64,000 nucleotides of DNA, taken from the NCBI GenBank assembly GCA_029783825.1, contig JAREIK010000751.1:377602-441601 (forward strand), read 5' to 3'. How positions within the stretch are numbered: position 1 is the first letter of the stretch; each line of letters starts with the position of its first letter. Below, in pieces: positions 11,089 through 22,449 of this stretch. Source of the DNA: Sapria himalayana (taxonomy: Eukaryota; Streptophyta; Magnoliopsida; Malpighiales; Rafflesiaceae). A program made the translations under genes and the position numbers. The notes under the pieces were generated by a model. It ran no database searches, was not told the origin of the DNA, and saw nothing but the letters and a program-made list of their open reading frames with translations.

Positions 11089-12250
11089 ATAAAAGTTGTT
11101 ATTAATTATTTGAATTGATAATATAAATACTAGTACACCAAATTTTATTAAAAGAGACAAGTTAAAAGTGTTTTTGATGAGAAAAGCATACTATATCTCA
11201 TTTAGGGATACAATCATACCAACAATAATACACAATATCTCATTAGAACTCAAAAGTTAAATATATTTGGATAGGAGTATTACAAAGATGATTGATCACC
11301 TTGGAAGTTAAATATATTCGGACAGAAATAGAATTAAGATGATGGATCACATTGAATATTCTCATGTTGCATTCAAATATAATAAATAATAAATTTTTTT
11401 ATTAATTATCAGAGGTAATAATATAAATGTAAGTACACCAAATTTCATTAAATGTAATAAGTTTAATGTGTGTTGGATCATAATAGTACACTAGATCTCA
11501 TTAGGGGCTATGACCATACCAACACAAATACAATAGATATCATTAGAACTCTAAATTTAAATGTGTTTTAGCAGAAATATTTCTAAGATTATGGATCACC
11601 TTGGAAGTTGTTATGGTGCATTCAAATATTTTTAAATTATAAAATTTGCGATTAATTGTCTGAAATAATAATATAAATAATAGTACAATGAATTTTCATT
11701 AAAAGTGCTAAGTTAAAAGTATTTTGGATGAAATTAATATTACATATCTCATTAAGGAATGTATTCATACCAACATTAATACACTAGATCTCATTATAAC
11801 TCTAAATATAAATGTATTTGGATGGAAATAGTACTAAGATGTTAAATCATCATGGAAGTTCTCGTATTGCATTCAAATATATTAAATGATTAAATTTTTT
11901 GTTAATTGTCTAAAAAAATAATATAAATACTAGTACACCAATTTTGATTAAAAGTGATAAGTTAAAAGTATTTTGGATGAAAAGAATATACTAGATCTCA
12001 TTAGGATATGTGACCATACAACCACTAATATATATTATGTCTTTATAACTCTAAAGATAAATGTGTATGGATAGGAATGATACTATGAAGATTGATCACC
12101 TTGGAAATTATTGTATTGCATTCAATTATTTTACATGATAAAATTTGTTATTAATTGTCTGAAATGGTAATATAAATATTAGTATACTAAATTTCATTGA
12201 AAGCGATAAGTTAAATGTATTTTGGATGATACTAGATCTACTTAAGAAAC
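11089..12250 (+). repeat. 250-bp tandem satellite, about 4.5 monomers
   Basis: The marker 'tagtacaccaaattt' recurs at 11,131, 11,431, 11,681, 11,931 and 12,180, giving periods of 300, 250, 250 and 249 bp. The first monomer is longer because an internal stretch of about 50 bp (around 11,245-11,340, ending 'gatcaccttggaa') is itself duplicated. Each monomer also carries 'actagatctcatta' and 'gatcaccttggaagtt'. Monomers differ by roughly 15-25%. No coding content. The left edge coincides with the hAT terminus. Confidence 0.93.
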
Positions 12251-12739
12251 TAAAATTATTTGTCCTCACATTGCCTTCTTTTAGTATGATTACTTTTATA
12301 AAGAATCATGTTGAATGAGGTCTCTTATGAACCATCATCAAAGTGATCATTATCTTTCCAAATTGGAATTAGTGTTTTAATTAAAAATGAATCTAAGCTA
12401 CATAAAACCACTAAGGGGATTGCACCAATCTTTCAAGAGACTTTCTAATGGGATTCCATGATTGATTCAGCAATCCTGATGGTTTAGCTTTTTGATAAAT
12501 AAGTGAAGTTGATAATTAAAATATTATAGCACTTTTTTTTTTGACTATGGAGAATATAGCAGGTTGATGTTTGGTATCCTAAAACATGATTACATAATAA
12601 GAATCCATTATGATAATAATTTCTCAAAGTCTATCAAACCTTCAAGAAAAAATAACATAGATCTTTTGCTTACTTTATGGGATGAACTAAGTAAGTATTG
12701 TACACATCTTATTTCTTTTTTACACATTTATTCTCATTT

Positions 12740-13400
12740 GAGTACTTCATATTATAATTTGATATCTCACCTTAATTGTTTTTAGATTCGTGCTTGTTTA
12801 CATGCCCTTAATCATCCAGGTTGGTCACAAACAATGTTGGATAAAATTCACATCATTTCTCCCAATTGGAATTGAGATTTTGTATTTAGACCATTCAACA
12901 CAAACTAGGAGATGGATGCATGCGGTTGTCTACTATGATGAGTAGTCCTAATGGAAATTTAAACTAGTGAAAATCTTGATTATATATAATTTTTTTTCAA
13001 GATATATCAAATTAATTATGGGGGCAAGTTCTCACTAGTAGAAAAGATACCTTTGTTATATCACTTCTCTCTCTATTATGTCATATAATTGGTAGGCTAT
13101 ATGATTTACATGCCATGACTAAACTTATTTTCATTTGAATACTTAATTACATAATGACAAACTATATTGAATAAAATTTATACTAATGCTAATAACTAGA
13201 ATTGAGAACTTGTATATAGACCATTTTAAAAACTAGGAGCTAGATACAATTGGGTTTTCATCATGATGACTAATCCTAATGGGAAGATAAATTGGCTAAA
13301 AGATAAATGACTTATAAGATATTTTTCTAGGATGTATGAGGTTAATTTTTGGGCATGTTTTCACTAGTGGCAAAGATATCCTCTATCAAATTACTTCTTT
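12740..13400 (+). repeat. 330-bp tandem duplication (two diverged copies)
   Basis: 'tgtatttagaccatt' at 12,881 and 'tgtatatagaccatt' at 13,211 anchor copies 330 bp apart. The phrases 'actaggagatggat'/'actaggagctagat' and 'cactagtagaaaagata'/'cactagtggcaaagata' keep the same spacing. The copies are roughly 70% alike. An upstream open frame (12,564-12,785) contains LWDELSKY, faintly reminiscent of copia gag, but this is not enough for a call. Confidence 0.75.
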
Positions 13401-14905
13401 CTATTGTGGCATCTCACCGATAATCTATATATCATTTAATTGGATAAATTCAGTTTTCATAAGAGGACTTTGAAGAAGAGGTTTATATGGAGTAGCCACC
13501 AAGTTTTGTATTACTAGGTTGCCAAGTTATGTGTCAAACAATGCAAGGTCCCATACTAGCTAAAGAAATGTGTTAGAGTTTAGTTTAGCATATTATAATC
13601 TATTGTAATATCTTTGGGGCTCAAAATATGTGTTTGTGAGTACTCCTACATCTATATATGTGGTTTAGATTGTGCACGTATATTATTATTGGTTTATTTG
13701 GATGGCGTTATTTTTATGTGACATAATTAGTTGTACCTTGCCACTAAAGCACCACATTGAAACCAAGTTTGAGATAAAGCATCATGTATCATTTTATTAC
13801 TTTCAATTGGAATTGTGGTTGCTTAATCAATTGTAGTGATGATTTTCTCATTGTAGAGACATTCATTTGATATCTTATCAAGGGTTGGCTTCTAAGGTTC
13901 TACTCCAATAGGTACTCTTTATTATAAAAAAAATGTTTTCTTCAAATTTAATGTGTTATTTGAATCTATTAAAATAAGAAAAAAGTAGGATAACTTAATT
14001 ATTTGACAATCAGTACACAAAATATTGTTGACGATATATGCATTTTTAGTCATTTTTTAGATTTTTCCAAAAAAAGCTACTTTTATCACATTCTTCTTCT
14101 AGGAAGATAAAGATCTAGCTACTCACCATCTATATTTATGATTTAAGTGAATCTTGTGGCACACCTATCAATTTTTTGCTACAAACATGTACATGTGTTT
14201 GTAGCTAAATGTCTCAAGAAATAAGAAAAAGTTTAACTTATACATAATAATGCATAAAAATATGAAATTATAAATAATAGAATAATTGCATTGGAGCTAG
14301 GCTATAAATATTCATAGGTATGCTTAAGTTTATATGGCTACAGAGGCTCTTAGCCTATTTCATGCTCTATGAAACTACCAAATTTTGTAAGTGAGCATGC
14401 AACCTTATTCGTCTATCAAAATTTTAACTTCTCTATGTTTCTTTTTTGGTAGTTGTGTTTTACAAACCCTTTCTCATTCGAAAAAAAGATTTTTATGTGC
14501 AAAATATGCTAAACCACATAAAATCAAATATTATAATCTAAAGTGATAAGAATAGAAAAGGCTTAATTATAAATAATTATTACTCAAACACTTTTTAGAT
14601 TAATTAGCAATCCATAAAGTCATGACTACCTTCAATCATTTTTCCAAGTTGACCAAACGGTAACCTCAAATTAAATCTTTTTTTTATGAAGAGCTTTCTA
14701 CAAGTTTTGTGTGCATGTAGAATTATTTTTCTAATGTTATATAAGTGAAAAATATAATCATTAGTCACTAGAAAACACTAAAATATATTTTGAATTTTTT
14801 TAAATTTACACCCACATATATGTTATAGCCAATCTTATGTTAAATTGGACTATATAGTCTAATGTAAAAATGTGGCCGTTACTTTGAAAGTTGTTCTCCT
14901 TCTTG
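13401..14905. other. AT-rich intergenic DNA
   Basis: No open frame, domain, terminal repeat or RNA gene was recognised on either strand. Confidence 0.5.
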
Positions 14906-14908
14906 GTA

Positions 14909-15060
14909 GAGAGAGAGAGAGACAAACTTATTTCTCTCTTAGATCACATAAACATGAATGCAACAACAAAAAACATGAAGATTGGGTGTCAACAAATATT
15001 TTTTATTGACCCACACACACACACACACACACGAGCGAGCATGTGTGTATGTGTGTATTA
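14909..15060. repeat. Short (GA)n and (CA)n/(TG)n microsatellites
   Basis: (GA)7 at 14,909-14,922; (CA)10 at 15,012-15,032, followed by an interrupted (TG)n to about 15,058. The small open frame through it is an artefact. Confidence 0.9.
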
Positions 15061-15307
15061 TGATTATTATCTAATTTTAATTTTTTATCTCATTTAACAT
15101 ATTGTTTTATTTTTAAATTCTTTAATATATATTAGTTTATACTCATGGTAGACTCTTATTATTTCTAACATTGGATGTCTCTATGCTAGGACATCCAAGT
15201 TTTTTTAACCCTTACACAACATGTTTGTTTTTCCATCACCTAGACAACACCTCATAAGGTTTCACAAGTTTCTAATCACACATTGTCATTCTCTATTCGT
15301 CACTATC

Positions 15308-15735
15308 ATTTCCTACTTTTTCTTTCCAATTGGCTGTATATGTACCTATATTTTCTCATATTAACTATGATGGTTCACAATTGACTTTCATTGTTTAAGG
15401 CTTTCCAAATATGCCATCATACCTTATTTTTCTAATCTAAATCTACCTAGATATCCACCTCAATTATTTTTAATAGTTCATAGTCACATTCAGTTTTCTA
15501 TATCTCTTCTAATTTTTATAACATTTCCTACTCATTCCTTCGCAATTTTCAAAATTTAAGCCTATATTTTCTTATCCAAACTATAATTGTTCACTTGTGG
15601 TTGTGATTTTTCAAAACTTTCCAAAAATGCAATCACACTTCATTTTTATAATGTAATATTTATTTAACTTCACTCTAACTATTCATTTCCACTCTCATTT
15701 TCTTATCTTTCCCATAAGTTTTATGGTATATTTAT
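15308..15735. repeat. 215-bp tandem duplication, strongly diverged
   Basis: 'atttcctact' at 15,308 and 15,523 begins two pyrimidine-rich copies sharing 'cctatattttct', 'aactat...tggttcac' and 'ctttccaaa...gc.atca' in order. Identity is roughly 65-70% by eye. Confidence 0.55.
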
Positions 15736-16760
15736 GAGTATTTTGAATGCTCCTCTTTACCATTTAATCACCACTAATCAATTTACTTACTATTTTTATT
15801 TTTTATTTTCACATTGTATTTGTAACATTATATTTCTTCATGATCAATCTTATATACATCCTTCCTCAATTTCAAGGGTGTTTAGTATAAAAAGTTTTTT
15901 TATTCCAGCCTTATATTTTAGATGATTACCACTTGGCCTAGGTAGTTTGTCAAGCATTTTTATCTACTTACCCATTATTTCTTGCTTCCCATCTATCTTT
16001 TTTTTTTGTTTTTCAATATTGAGAAAATTAAAATATAGGTTTGTGTGTGCATGTTTGTTTATACATATAAATATGTGTGTTAATACAGAAAGACTCGTAT
16101 ATACTTACAGATGCATTTGTGTATTTTTATGTGTATACACCCATACAAATATGTGTATGTGTGTGCATCTATGTACCATTGATCATTGGAGCTTTCTTGG
16201 TGCCTTCTTCAACAAGAAACTTGGAGCTTTTATTTGTATATTAATGAATTTTATTTAAATAAATTTATATACCTAGCAAAATATTTTTAAAATTTGTTTT
16301 AATCATGTTTTTTATATATATACGAGCCTAATGTTTTGAGTTTGATGCATGATGGACCAGACTCAAAATATAATTGAGTTTTAGTTCACTCAATTCTCAA
16401 TGCGTGCAATGGATACATTTCTAAGTATGCATAGTCCTTTGTAAAATAATTTTAGTTGTTTGTAAGTGTCATGGATAGTCTAAAGAGTTGAATGCTAACC
16501 TTCATCAATTCGCCACTAATTCTCTTTTGGAAGAGGTGAAGAAAGATTATGTGCTTCAACAAAATTAAAAAAGATGTGCCAATTCATAAAGAAATTATTT
16601 TGTGCTTCTTGTTTCAATGTTTAATCTAGTTCTTTTCTATTATATTAACAATCATATAAACAAGTTTATGCATTTTTTAATGAAAAAAAATGTGTGTATA
16701 TTTCTGGTTACCAAGATATATACATATACATATTCCATATATTTAGTTATGTATACATAT
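15736..16760. other. AT-rich stretch with cryptic TG/TA simplicity
   Basis: Open frames at 15,734-15,925 and 15,947-16,258 are low-complexity, with no domain. 16,030-16,170 is rich in tgtgt/tata words. Nothing else was recognised. Confidence 0.5.
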
Positions 16761-16762
16761 AT

Positions 16763-16763
<1 letters not shown>

Positions 16764-16826
<63 letters not shown>

Positions 16827-17005
16827 GTATGTATATATAGTTATATAGTTATACGCTTATTTATGCAAACCTATAACTATATATAGATATCTCGATATAT
16901 AACTAGGTAGATATCTCGATATATAACTTGGTAGATATCTTGATATATAACTAAGGTAGATATGCCAATATAGAACAATATATATGTATACACATATCTA
17001 TATAT

Positions 17006-17038
<33 letters not shown>

Positions 17039-17338
17039 CATCTTTTTTACATTTATATATACATGATTAAATATAAACACATATATAACTTAATAACTAT
17101 ATATATTTATATAACTAGTTATGCATACATATAGATATTAAACATTATATATATACACATATACACACGCACATACACACGTATGCGTATATATAATCAT
17201 AAATATATAGATATCCTAATATACAACTATATATATATATATATGACTTGTTAACTATATATATTTATATATATACTCATAACTATGCATATATTTATAC
17301 AAAACTATACAAACACATATAACATGGTATCTCCAAAT

Positions 17339-17369
<31 letters not shown>

Positions 17370-17504
17370 ACTCTATATATGTGTGCATGGGCATAACTTT
17401 GTAACTATATAAAACTATATTACTATGTATACACTCTTTTATATGCATAACAATGCATATATGTATACACAACTATATAAATATATTCATAACTTGGCAA
17501 CTCT

Positions 17505-17552
<48 letters not shown>

Positions 17553-17571
17553 TCAAACATACAACTTGTTA

Positions 17572-17607
<36 letters not shown>

Positions 17608-17823
17608 GTGATATATAACTATATCTATATATATATATGGCTTGGTAACTATATATATACTTATATAGATGGATAAATATGCATATTTGATTAAATTTTA
17701 TTAATCATGTGAGACCTCTATACCCAATTGGGTACCAAAGCCAACAACTTAGGCCGTGTTTGTGGAAGTGAGAATTGAGTATACTAAAACATGATCATAT
17801 CTGAGTTTGGTAACTTTATGTAT

Positions 17824-17864
<41 letters not shown>

Positions 17865-17948
17865 ACTTCATAATTACACACACACGCACGCATAACTTGG
17901 TAACTATATAAATTGTATAACAATATATACATGTGTGTGTGTGTGTGT
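16764..17948. repeat. Compound microsatellite field: six (CA)n or (TG)n and several (TA)n tracts
   Basis: (CA)28 at 16,764-16,819; (CA)14 at 17,009-17,036; (CA)14-15 at 17,341-17,369; (CA)20 at 17,509-17,549; (TA)14 at 17,577-17,604; (CA)18 at 17,826-17,862; (TG)7 at 17,934-17,948. Between them the word 'aacttggtaactatata' recurs in variants near 17,095, 17,245, 17,395, 17,490, 17,640, 17,810, 17,895 and 17,980. A 24-bp unit ('agatatctcgatatataact' core) is repeated about three times at 16,880-16,960. Predicted peptides here are not genes. Confidence 0.93.
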
Positions 17949-18230
17949 ATCATGATATATAACTATATGTGCATATATCACTTGGTAACTACACAAACAC
18001 ATAACAAGTTATGTGTTTTACTCAATAAAACAACAAATGTTATTATCCTAAACCCTACATTTAATATCACAGTTATAAAAATAGAATATATAATAATAAT
18101 TTAAAATAGAAAATTATAATTATGGGCAAGGTGAAGAATTGGTTGGATCTATATTTTAATGGGTTGGATCTGTATTTCAAAGGAATTTCTGATATGGGCA
18201 AGGTGAAGTTCACTTACCCACTTATATTCC

Positions 18231-18900
18231 CATTAATAACATTATTGTATATATTTTAATGGGATGGATATAAGCCCTTATTACATTTTAGGAATTGCAA
18301 GTTCTATTGCTTGGATGACAACTTTTAATAAAATTTATGCAAGTTTTTTTTAAAATCTGGAGAATGTATTTGAACATCTTCCCTCACACATAAATCACAA
18401 GACAATCACCAAATCTATACAACACCTCCCCAAATATGTAATTTTCTATGTAACAATATATTATTCAATTTAGGCCCAGTAACTTGGCCCATATAAATGG
18501 ATTGTGGCTGGGCACAATCATATTGGGATTGGTATGGGCTTTAGCCCATTGGGTTATCCTAGGCCTATTAATAACATTAAAGTATAAATTTTAATGAGTT
18601 GGATCTAAGCCCTTATTACTTTTTAGGGCATGCAAGGTTGATAGCTTGGATGACAACTTTTAATAAAATTGATGCAATTTTTTAAAAAATTTGGAGAAGA
18701 AGTTATTTGAACAATTTTCCTCACACATAAATCACAAGACAATTATCACAATTGTACAACACCTCCCCAAATATTTATTTTTCTATGTAACATTATATTA
18801 TTCAATTTAGGCCCGGTATCTTGGCCCATAGAAATGGATCGTGGCTAGGCACCATCTATTGGGATTGGTATGGGCTTTAGCCCATTGGGTTATCCGAGGC
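18231..18900 (+). repeat. 336-bp tandem duplication
   Basis: Copy 1 is 18,231-18,565 and copy 2 is 18,566-18,900, each from 'attaataacatta' to 'cccattgggttatcc'. Both contain 'gcttggatgacaactttta', 'cacacataaatcacaaga' and 'aatttaggcccggta', with roughly 88-90% identity. The last 60 bp (ggcccat...gggct words) are GC-richer than the rest. There is no open frame. Confidence 0.9.
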
Positions 18901-19254
18901 TGAGTCACGAGATGTGGTTTGCTCTAGGTCATGGGCCGTCCTAGGTCGAGCCATGAGCAACGTGCTTTTTGGAGACCCATATGATTGGGACTTAGTCTGA
19001 CTCATGGCCTTTTCATTGTTTTTTTTAACAAAATATTAGACTGAACCAATATCTTTTTTTTATATATATTTTGAAAAGCATGTGAGTATGATCTTGACCC
19101 AATTTGACTCGTAAATTTTAAATAAAGGGAGAAAATGTTTTGGGGTGTTTCCCTAGAAATTTTTAAGATTTAGAAACTAACATTTTGATATTTTTTAAAA
19201 AGTCACAAAACTAAAAATAAATTAAAAATATGTACACCCAAATTCGTAAAGTCC
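18901..19254. other. Intergenic, nothing recognised
   Basis: Begins with a GC-richer stretch (ggtcatgggccgtcctaggt and similar) that may continue the duplicated unit's tail, then becomes AT-rich. No gene was seen. Confidence 0.45.
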
Positions 19255-19500
19255 TAAACTACCCTCGCTCACGCATTCGCTCTCGCCCTCGCCCTCGCCA
19301 TCGCCCTCGCCCCTCGCCCCTCACCCATGCTTTGCCTCTCACCCCTCGCCACTCACCCTCACTCGACATCGAGCTATTGGAGCTAGAAGGAGCTCGACAC
19401 CAAGCCCAGGGAACTCGAAGGAGCTTGAAGCCAAGCTCCTGGAACTTGACACCGAGCTCCTGGAGATCAATCGAGAGCTCCATTGAGCTCGTCGTCGAAA
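19255..19500. repeat. GC-rich island with (CTCGCC)n and GAGCTC-rich repeats
   Basis: About 245 bp of high GC in an otherwise AT-rich window. 19,261-19,330 is an imperfect CTCGCC hexamer array. 19,370-19,490 repeats GAGCT(C/T)-rich words (ggagctcgacacc, ccaagctcctggaactt). Both strands are open (19,230-19,529 plus; 19,259-19,483 minus) because of the composition. It abuts the truncated copia-2 integrase across a small 'acaaatacga' direct repeat. Confidence 0.7.
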
Positions 19501-19506
19501 CAAATA

Positions 19507-21880
19507 CGAAACAAATACGAAGTGCTTGAGAGATTCATGAAGATCAAAGCATCAGTAGAAATGGAGAAAAATAGCAAATTGAAGGTTTTTCACATAGATC
19601 GTGATAGTGAATTCACCTCAAATGAGTTCAAGACTTACTGTGAACTTTTGGGAATTAAGCGTTATCTTACGGCACTTTATTCTCCTCAGCAGAACGGAGT
19701 TGTTGAACAAAGAAATTAGATGGTGGTCGGCATAGCAAGGAGTCTGTTGAAAAGCATGGGAGTCCCAGGTGAATCTTGGGGAGAAGCGGTATTAATTGTC
19801 GTATATCTCCTAAATCGAGCACCAACAAAAGGTATCATCGGCAAAACTTTCTATGAAGCATATTAAAGCCGCAAGCCAATTGTTGATCATTTTCATATCT
19901 TTGGATGCGTGGGATACGTAAAAGATGTTACACCTCACCTCTCAAAATTTGCTGACCGAAGCAAGCCAATGGTGTTTATAGGTTATGATTCAAATACAAA
20001 AGGTTATCGGATATTTGATCCTAAGTTAAAATGAGTAGTGGTGACATAAGATGTCGTGTTTGAAGAGGAGAAGAAGTGGGAGTGGAGCAAATTTCCAGAA
20101 AAAGAAACAGGATCAGCAAGGAACACTCTTACAACACACTATTTTACCATTGCAGGAACATCTGATCATACAAATCAAGAAAATAAAGAGGGTATCATCA
20201 ATTCTGGTATGGATTTCCCACAAGAACTAATTGGTAACCGATACCAGCATGCTACACCAGTGATGAACACGAGATCCAGAACATCTATTTCAAACTCACC
20301 ATATACTCCAGCAGTAAGTTTTGAAAAATTAGTATCAACCGAAACACTACAACCCTCAACATCCTATGAGAGTTTATTAGTAGGACCACAGGGCATGCGT
20401 GACATCAGAAGCTTGTACAATGCAATAGTCCCAACAGAGATGCAGTATTCAGGACTATGTTTGCTAGGAGAAGAAGAGCCATCAAATTTTGAAGAAGCTA
20501 AGGTAGATCCGATGTGGAGACGAGCAATGGAGGAGGAAATTTCCTCTTCAAAAAAATGAAACTTGGAAGCTCGTTTCATTACTTGACAGCTACAAACCCA
20601 TAGGTCTAAAGTGGGTTTACAAGTTAAAGAATGACACTTAAGGCAGAATTGTGAAGTACAAAGCGAGATTAGTGGCAAAGGGGTATGTTCAACGACAAGG
20701 CATAGACGTTGATGAAGTTTTTGCTCCTGTTGCTCGGCGGGAAACAATATGTTTGTTGATTTCTATTACTGCACATAAAGGATGGAAGGTACATCATATG
20801 GATATGAAGTCAGCCTTCCTCAATGGTGATTTGGAAGAGGAAGTGTATGTCATTCAACCGCTAGATTTTGAAATAAAAGGAGAAGAGCACAATGTGTTAA
20901 AATTGTACAAATCATTGTACGATTTGCGACAAGCACCCATAGCCTGGAACTCAAAACTGGACAAGTCACTGAGGACACTCAGTTTTGAGAAGTGTTCTTT
21001 AGAGCATGCCTATACATGAGAAATCAAGGTAAAAGAAATTTAATTTTTGGAGTATACGTGGATAATTTAATCATTACTGGAGAGTGTATTCAAGACATAG
21101 ACAAATGCGGAATGATAGATTGCAACCCTTCGCAAATCCCAATGGAACCTCGTCTGAAACTGAGCAAGGAAAGCACAAGTCTACCTGTAGACACAACTCT
21201 GTATCGAAGTATTGTTGGGAGTTCAAGGTACCTACTGCACACGTGCCCAGATTTAGCATTATCTGTCGGCATGGTGAGTAGATACATGGGGAAGCCCACA
21301 ACGGAGCACATGGCCGCAGTGAAGCACATACTGCGGTACGTGAAAGGAACTTTAAGCCTCGGTTGTGTTTATAAGAAAAAGAAAGGAAGCTTGGAGTTGA
21401 TCGGTTACTCTGATAGTGATCTAGCTGGTGATACTGATGACATGAAAAGTAACTTAGGTTTAATATTTTTTCTTGGGTCAAATCCTATTAATTGGTTTTC
21501 ACAAAAATAGAAAGTGGTTGCATTATCTTCTTATGAAGCGGAGTACATTGCTACTTGTGTACCAGCTTGTCAAGGAGTGTGGCTAGGACCATTGTTGGTA
21601 GATTTGTTAAAGACCAAAGATAAAAAGGTAATTCTAAAAATCAATAATCAATCCGCAATTGCATTGAGTAAGAATTTAGTTCACCATGAGAGGAGCAAAC
21701 ACATTGATACCCGATTCCACTACATTAGAGACTGTGTTGAATTAGGAATGATTGAAATTTAACATGTTTGTACAAAAGATCAGTATACTGATATTCTGGT
21801 AAAGTCACTAGCAACGATAAAGTTCTTGGAGATGAGAGAAAGGATTGGTGTACGGATCATCAGTAGAGAACAACAAGCTT
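19507..21880 (+). pseudogene. copia-2 integrase/reverse transcriptase/RNase H pseudogene
   Basis: Integrase: KVFHIDRDSEFTSNEF, then SPQQNGVVEQRN, the core with its last catalytic Glu region, ending in a stop at 19,717-19,719. Further in-frame stops interrupt the integrase C-terminus; the linker is open at 20,056-20,559. [51 protein letters not shown]. The catalytic YVDD is YVDN, so one active-site Asp is lost. Immediately after, roughly 50 codons are deleted (ECIQDI runs straight into DKCGMIDCNPSQIPMEP). RNase H: LIGYSDSDLAG and ALSSYEAEYIA, up to the HIDTRFHYIRD block at 21,700. Frame changes occur near 20,558 and 21,018. Clearly dead. Confidence 0.9.
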
Positions 21881-21905
21881 AAGGAGGAGATAGATGAATT
21901 AATCT

Positions 21906-22144
21906 TGTTAGAAGAGTAGTTACCATCATGCAGTTTTTGGTCCAATGTGTGGCTAAAATTAAAATAGTAGTTTTTAGTATCAGTTTTTGAAACTAGCTGT
22001 TTGTAATAGTAGAGCAATTATTTTTTTTGACTATATATATATATATTCAGAACGATACAATAGAAATGTGTAATTTTAAAAATAAAAATCCTCTCTTTGT
22101 TTAGTGTTTTTCAAAGTTTATTACTATATATAAATTTTGTTATT
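21906..22144 (+). repeat. copia-2 3' LTR, left part
   Basis: Starts TGTTAGAA about 15 bp after the polypurine stretch; contains a (TA)n TATA-like run at 22,034-22,046. Ends at the target site TTATT of the gypsy insertion. The matching right end is 27,173-27,190 (...ATCCAACA). Confidence 0.6.
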
Positions 22145-22424
22145 TGTTAAGAAGAATTTTCAATAGGAAAGAAGAAAGTGTTAAGAAGAATGTTCAATAG
22201 GAAAGAAGAAAGTATTAAGAAGAATTTTCAATAGGAAAGAAGAAAGAACAGGAATGTTTCTGGAAAATAATAATTCTCTCCTTCATTCCTCTTCCACTTT
22301 AAATAAACACAATACATAACAACTACCGCTATTTACTAGGAAAAAATAACAGACCACAACCAACATGACTAACATATCTTGACCAAGTCTACCACACACG
22401 TGTCCCACGCAAAGGCACACATCA
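22145..22424 (-). repeat. Reina-like element 3' LTR
   Basis: 280 bp. Its element-strand 3' end (plus 22,145-22,246) is three tandem copies of a 34-bp unit starting (T)GTTAAGAAGAATTTTC. Compared with the right LTR I count about nine substitutions and three small indels. A TTTAAA-type TATA box is likely near 22,300. Confidence 0.95.
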
Positions 22425-22441
22425 AGTTCCTCCCCCTAAAG
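22425..22441 (-). other. Polypurine tract of the Reina-like element
   Basis: On the element strand TTTAGGGGGAGGAACT directly precedes the 3' LTR, the normal priming site for plus-strand DNA synthesis. Confidence 0.85.
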
Positions 22442-22449
22442 ATCCCTTG

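Larger units (their letters stand above)
19507..22144 (+). mobile_element. 5'-truncated Ty1/copia retrotransposon (copia-2), 3' LTR split by a gypsy insertion
   Basis: gag, protease and the first half of integrase are missing. What remains is the integrase core and C-terminus, RT, RNase H and a polypurine stretch (AAGGAGGAGA, 21,881-21,890), then a probable 3' LTR starting TGTTAGAA at 21,906. The LTR is interrupted at 22,144 by the Reina element and seems to resume at 27,173, ending in ATCCAACA at 27,190, which would make it about 257 bp. No 5' LTR is present. Confidence 0.85.

Noticed and set aside
16602..17676. Tyr/Ile/Thr-His repeat ORFs
   Set aside because: Translations of (CA)n and (TA)n tracts.
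19259..19483. Gly/Arg/Trp-rich minus-strand ORF and its plus-strand Pro/Arg counterpart
   Set aside because: Both arise from the GC-rich hexamer island; no domain, and truncated by AT-rich DNA on both sides.
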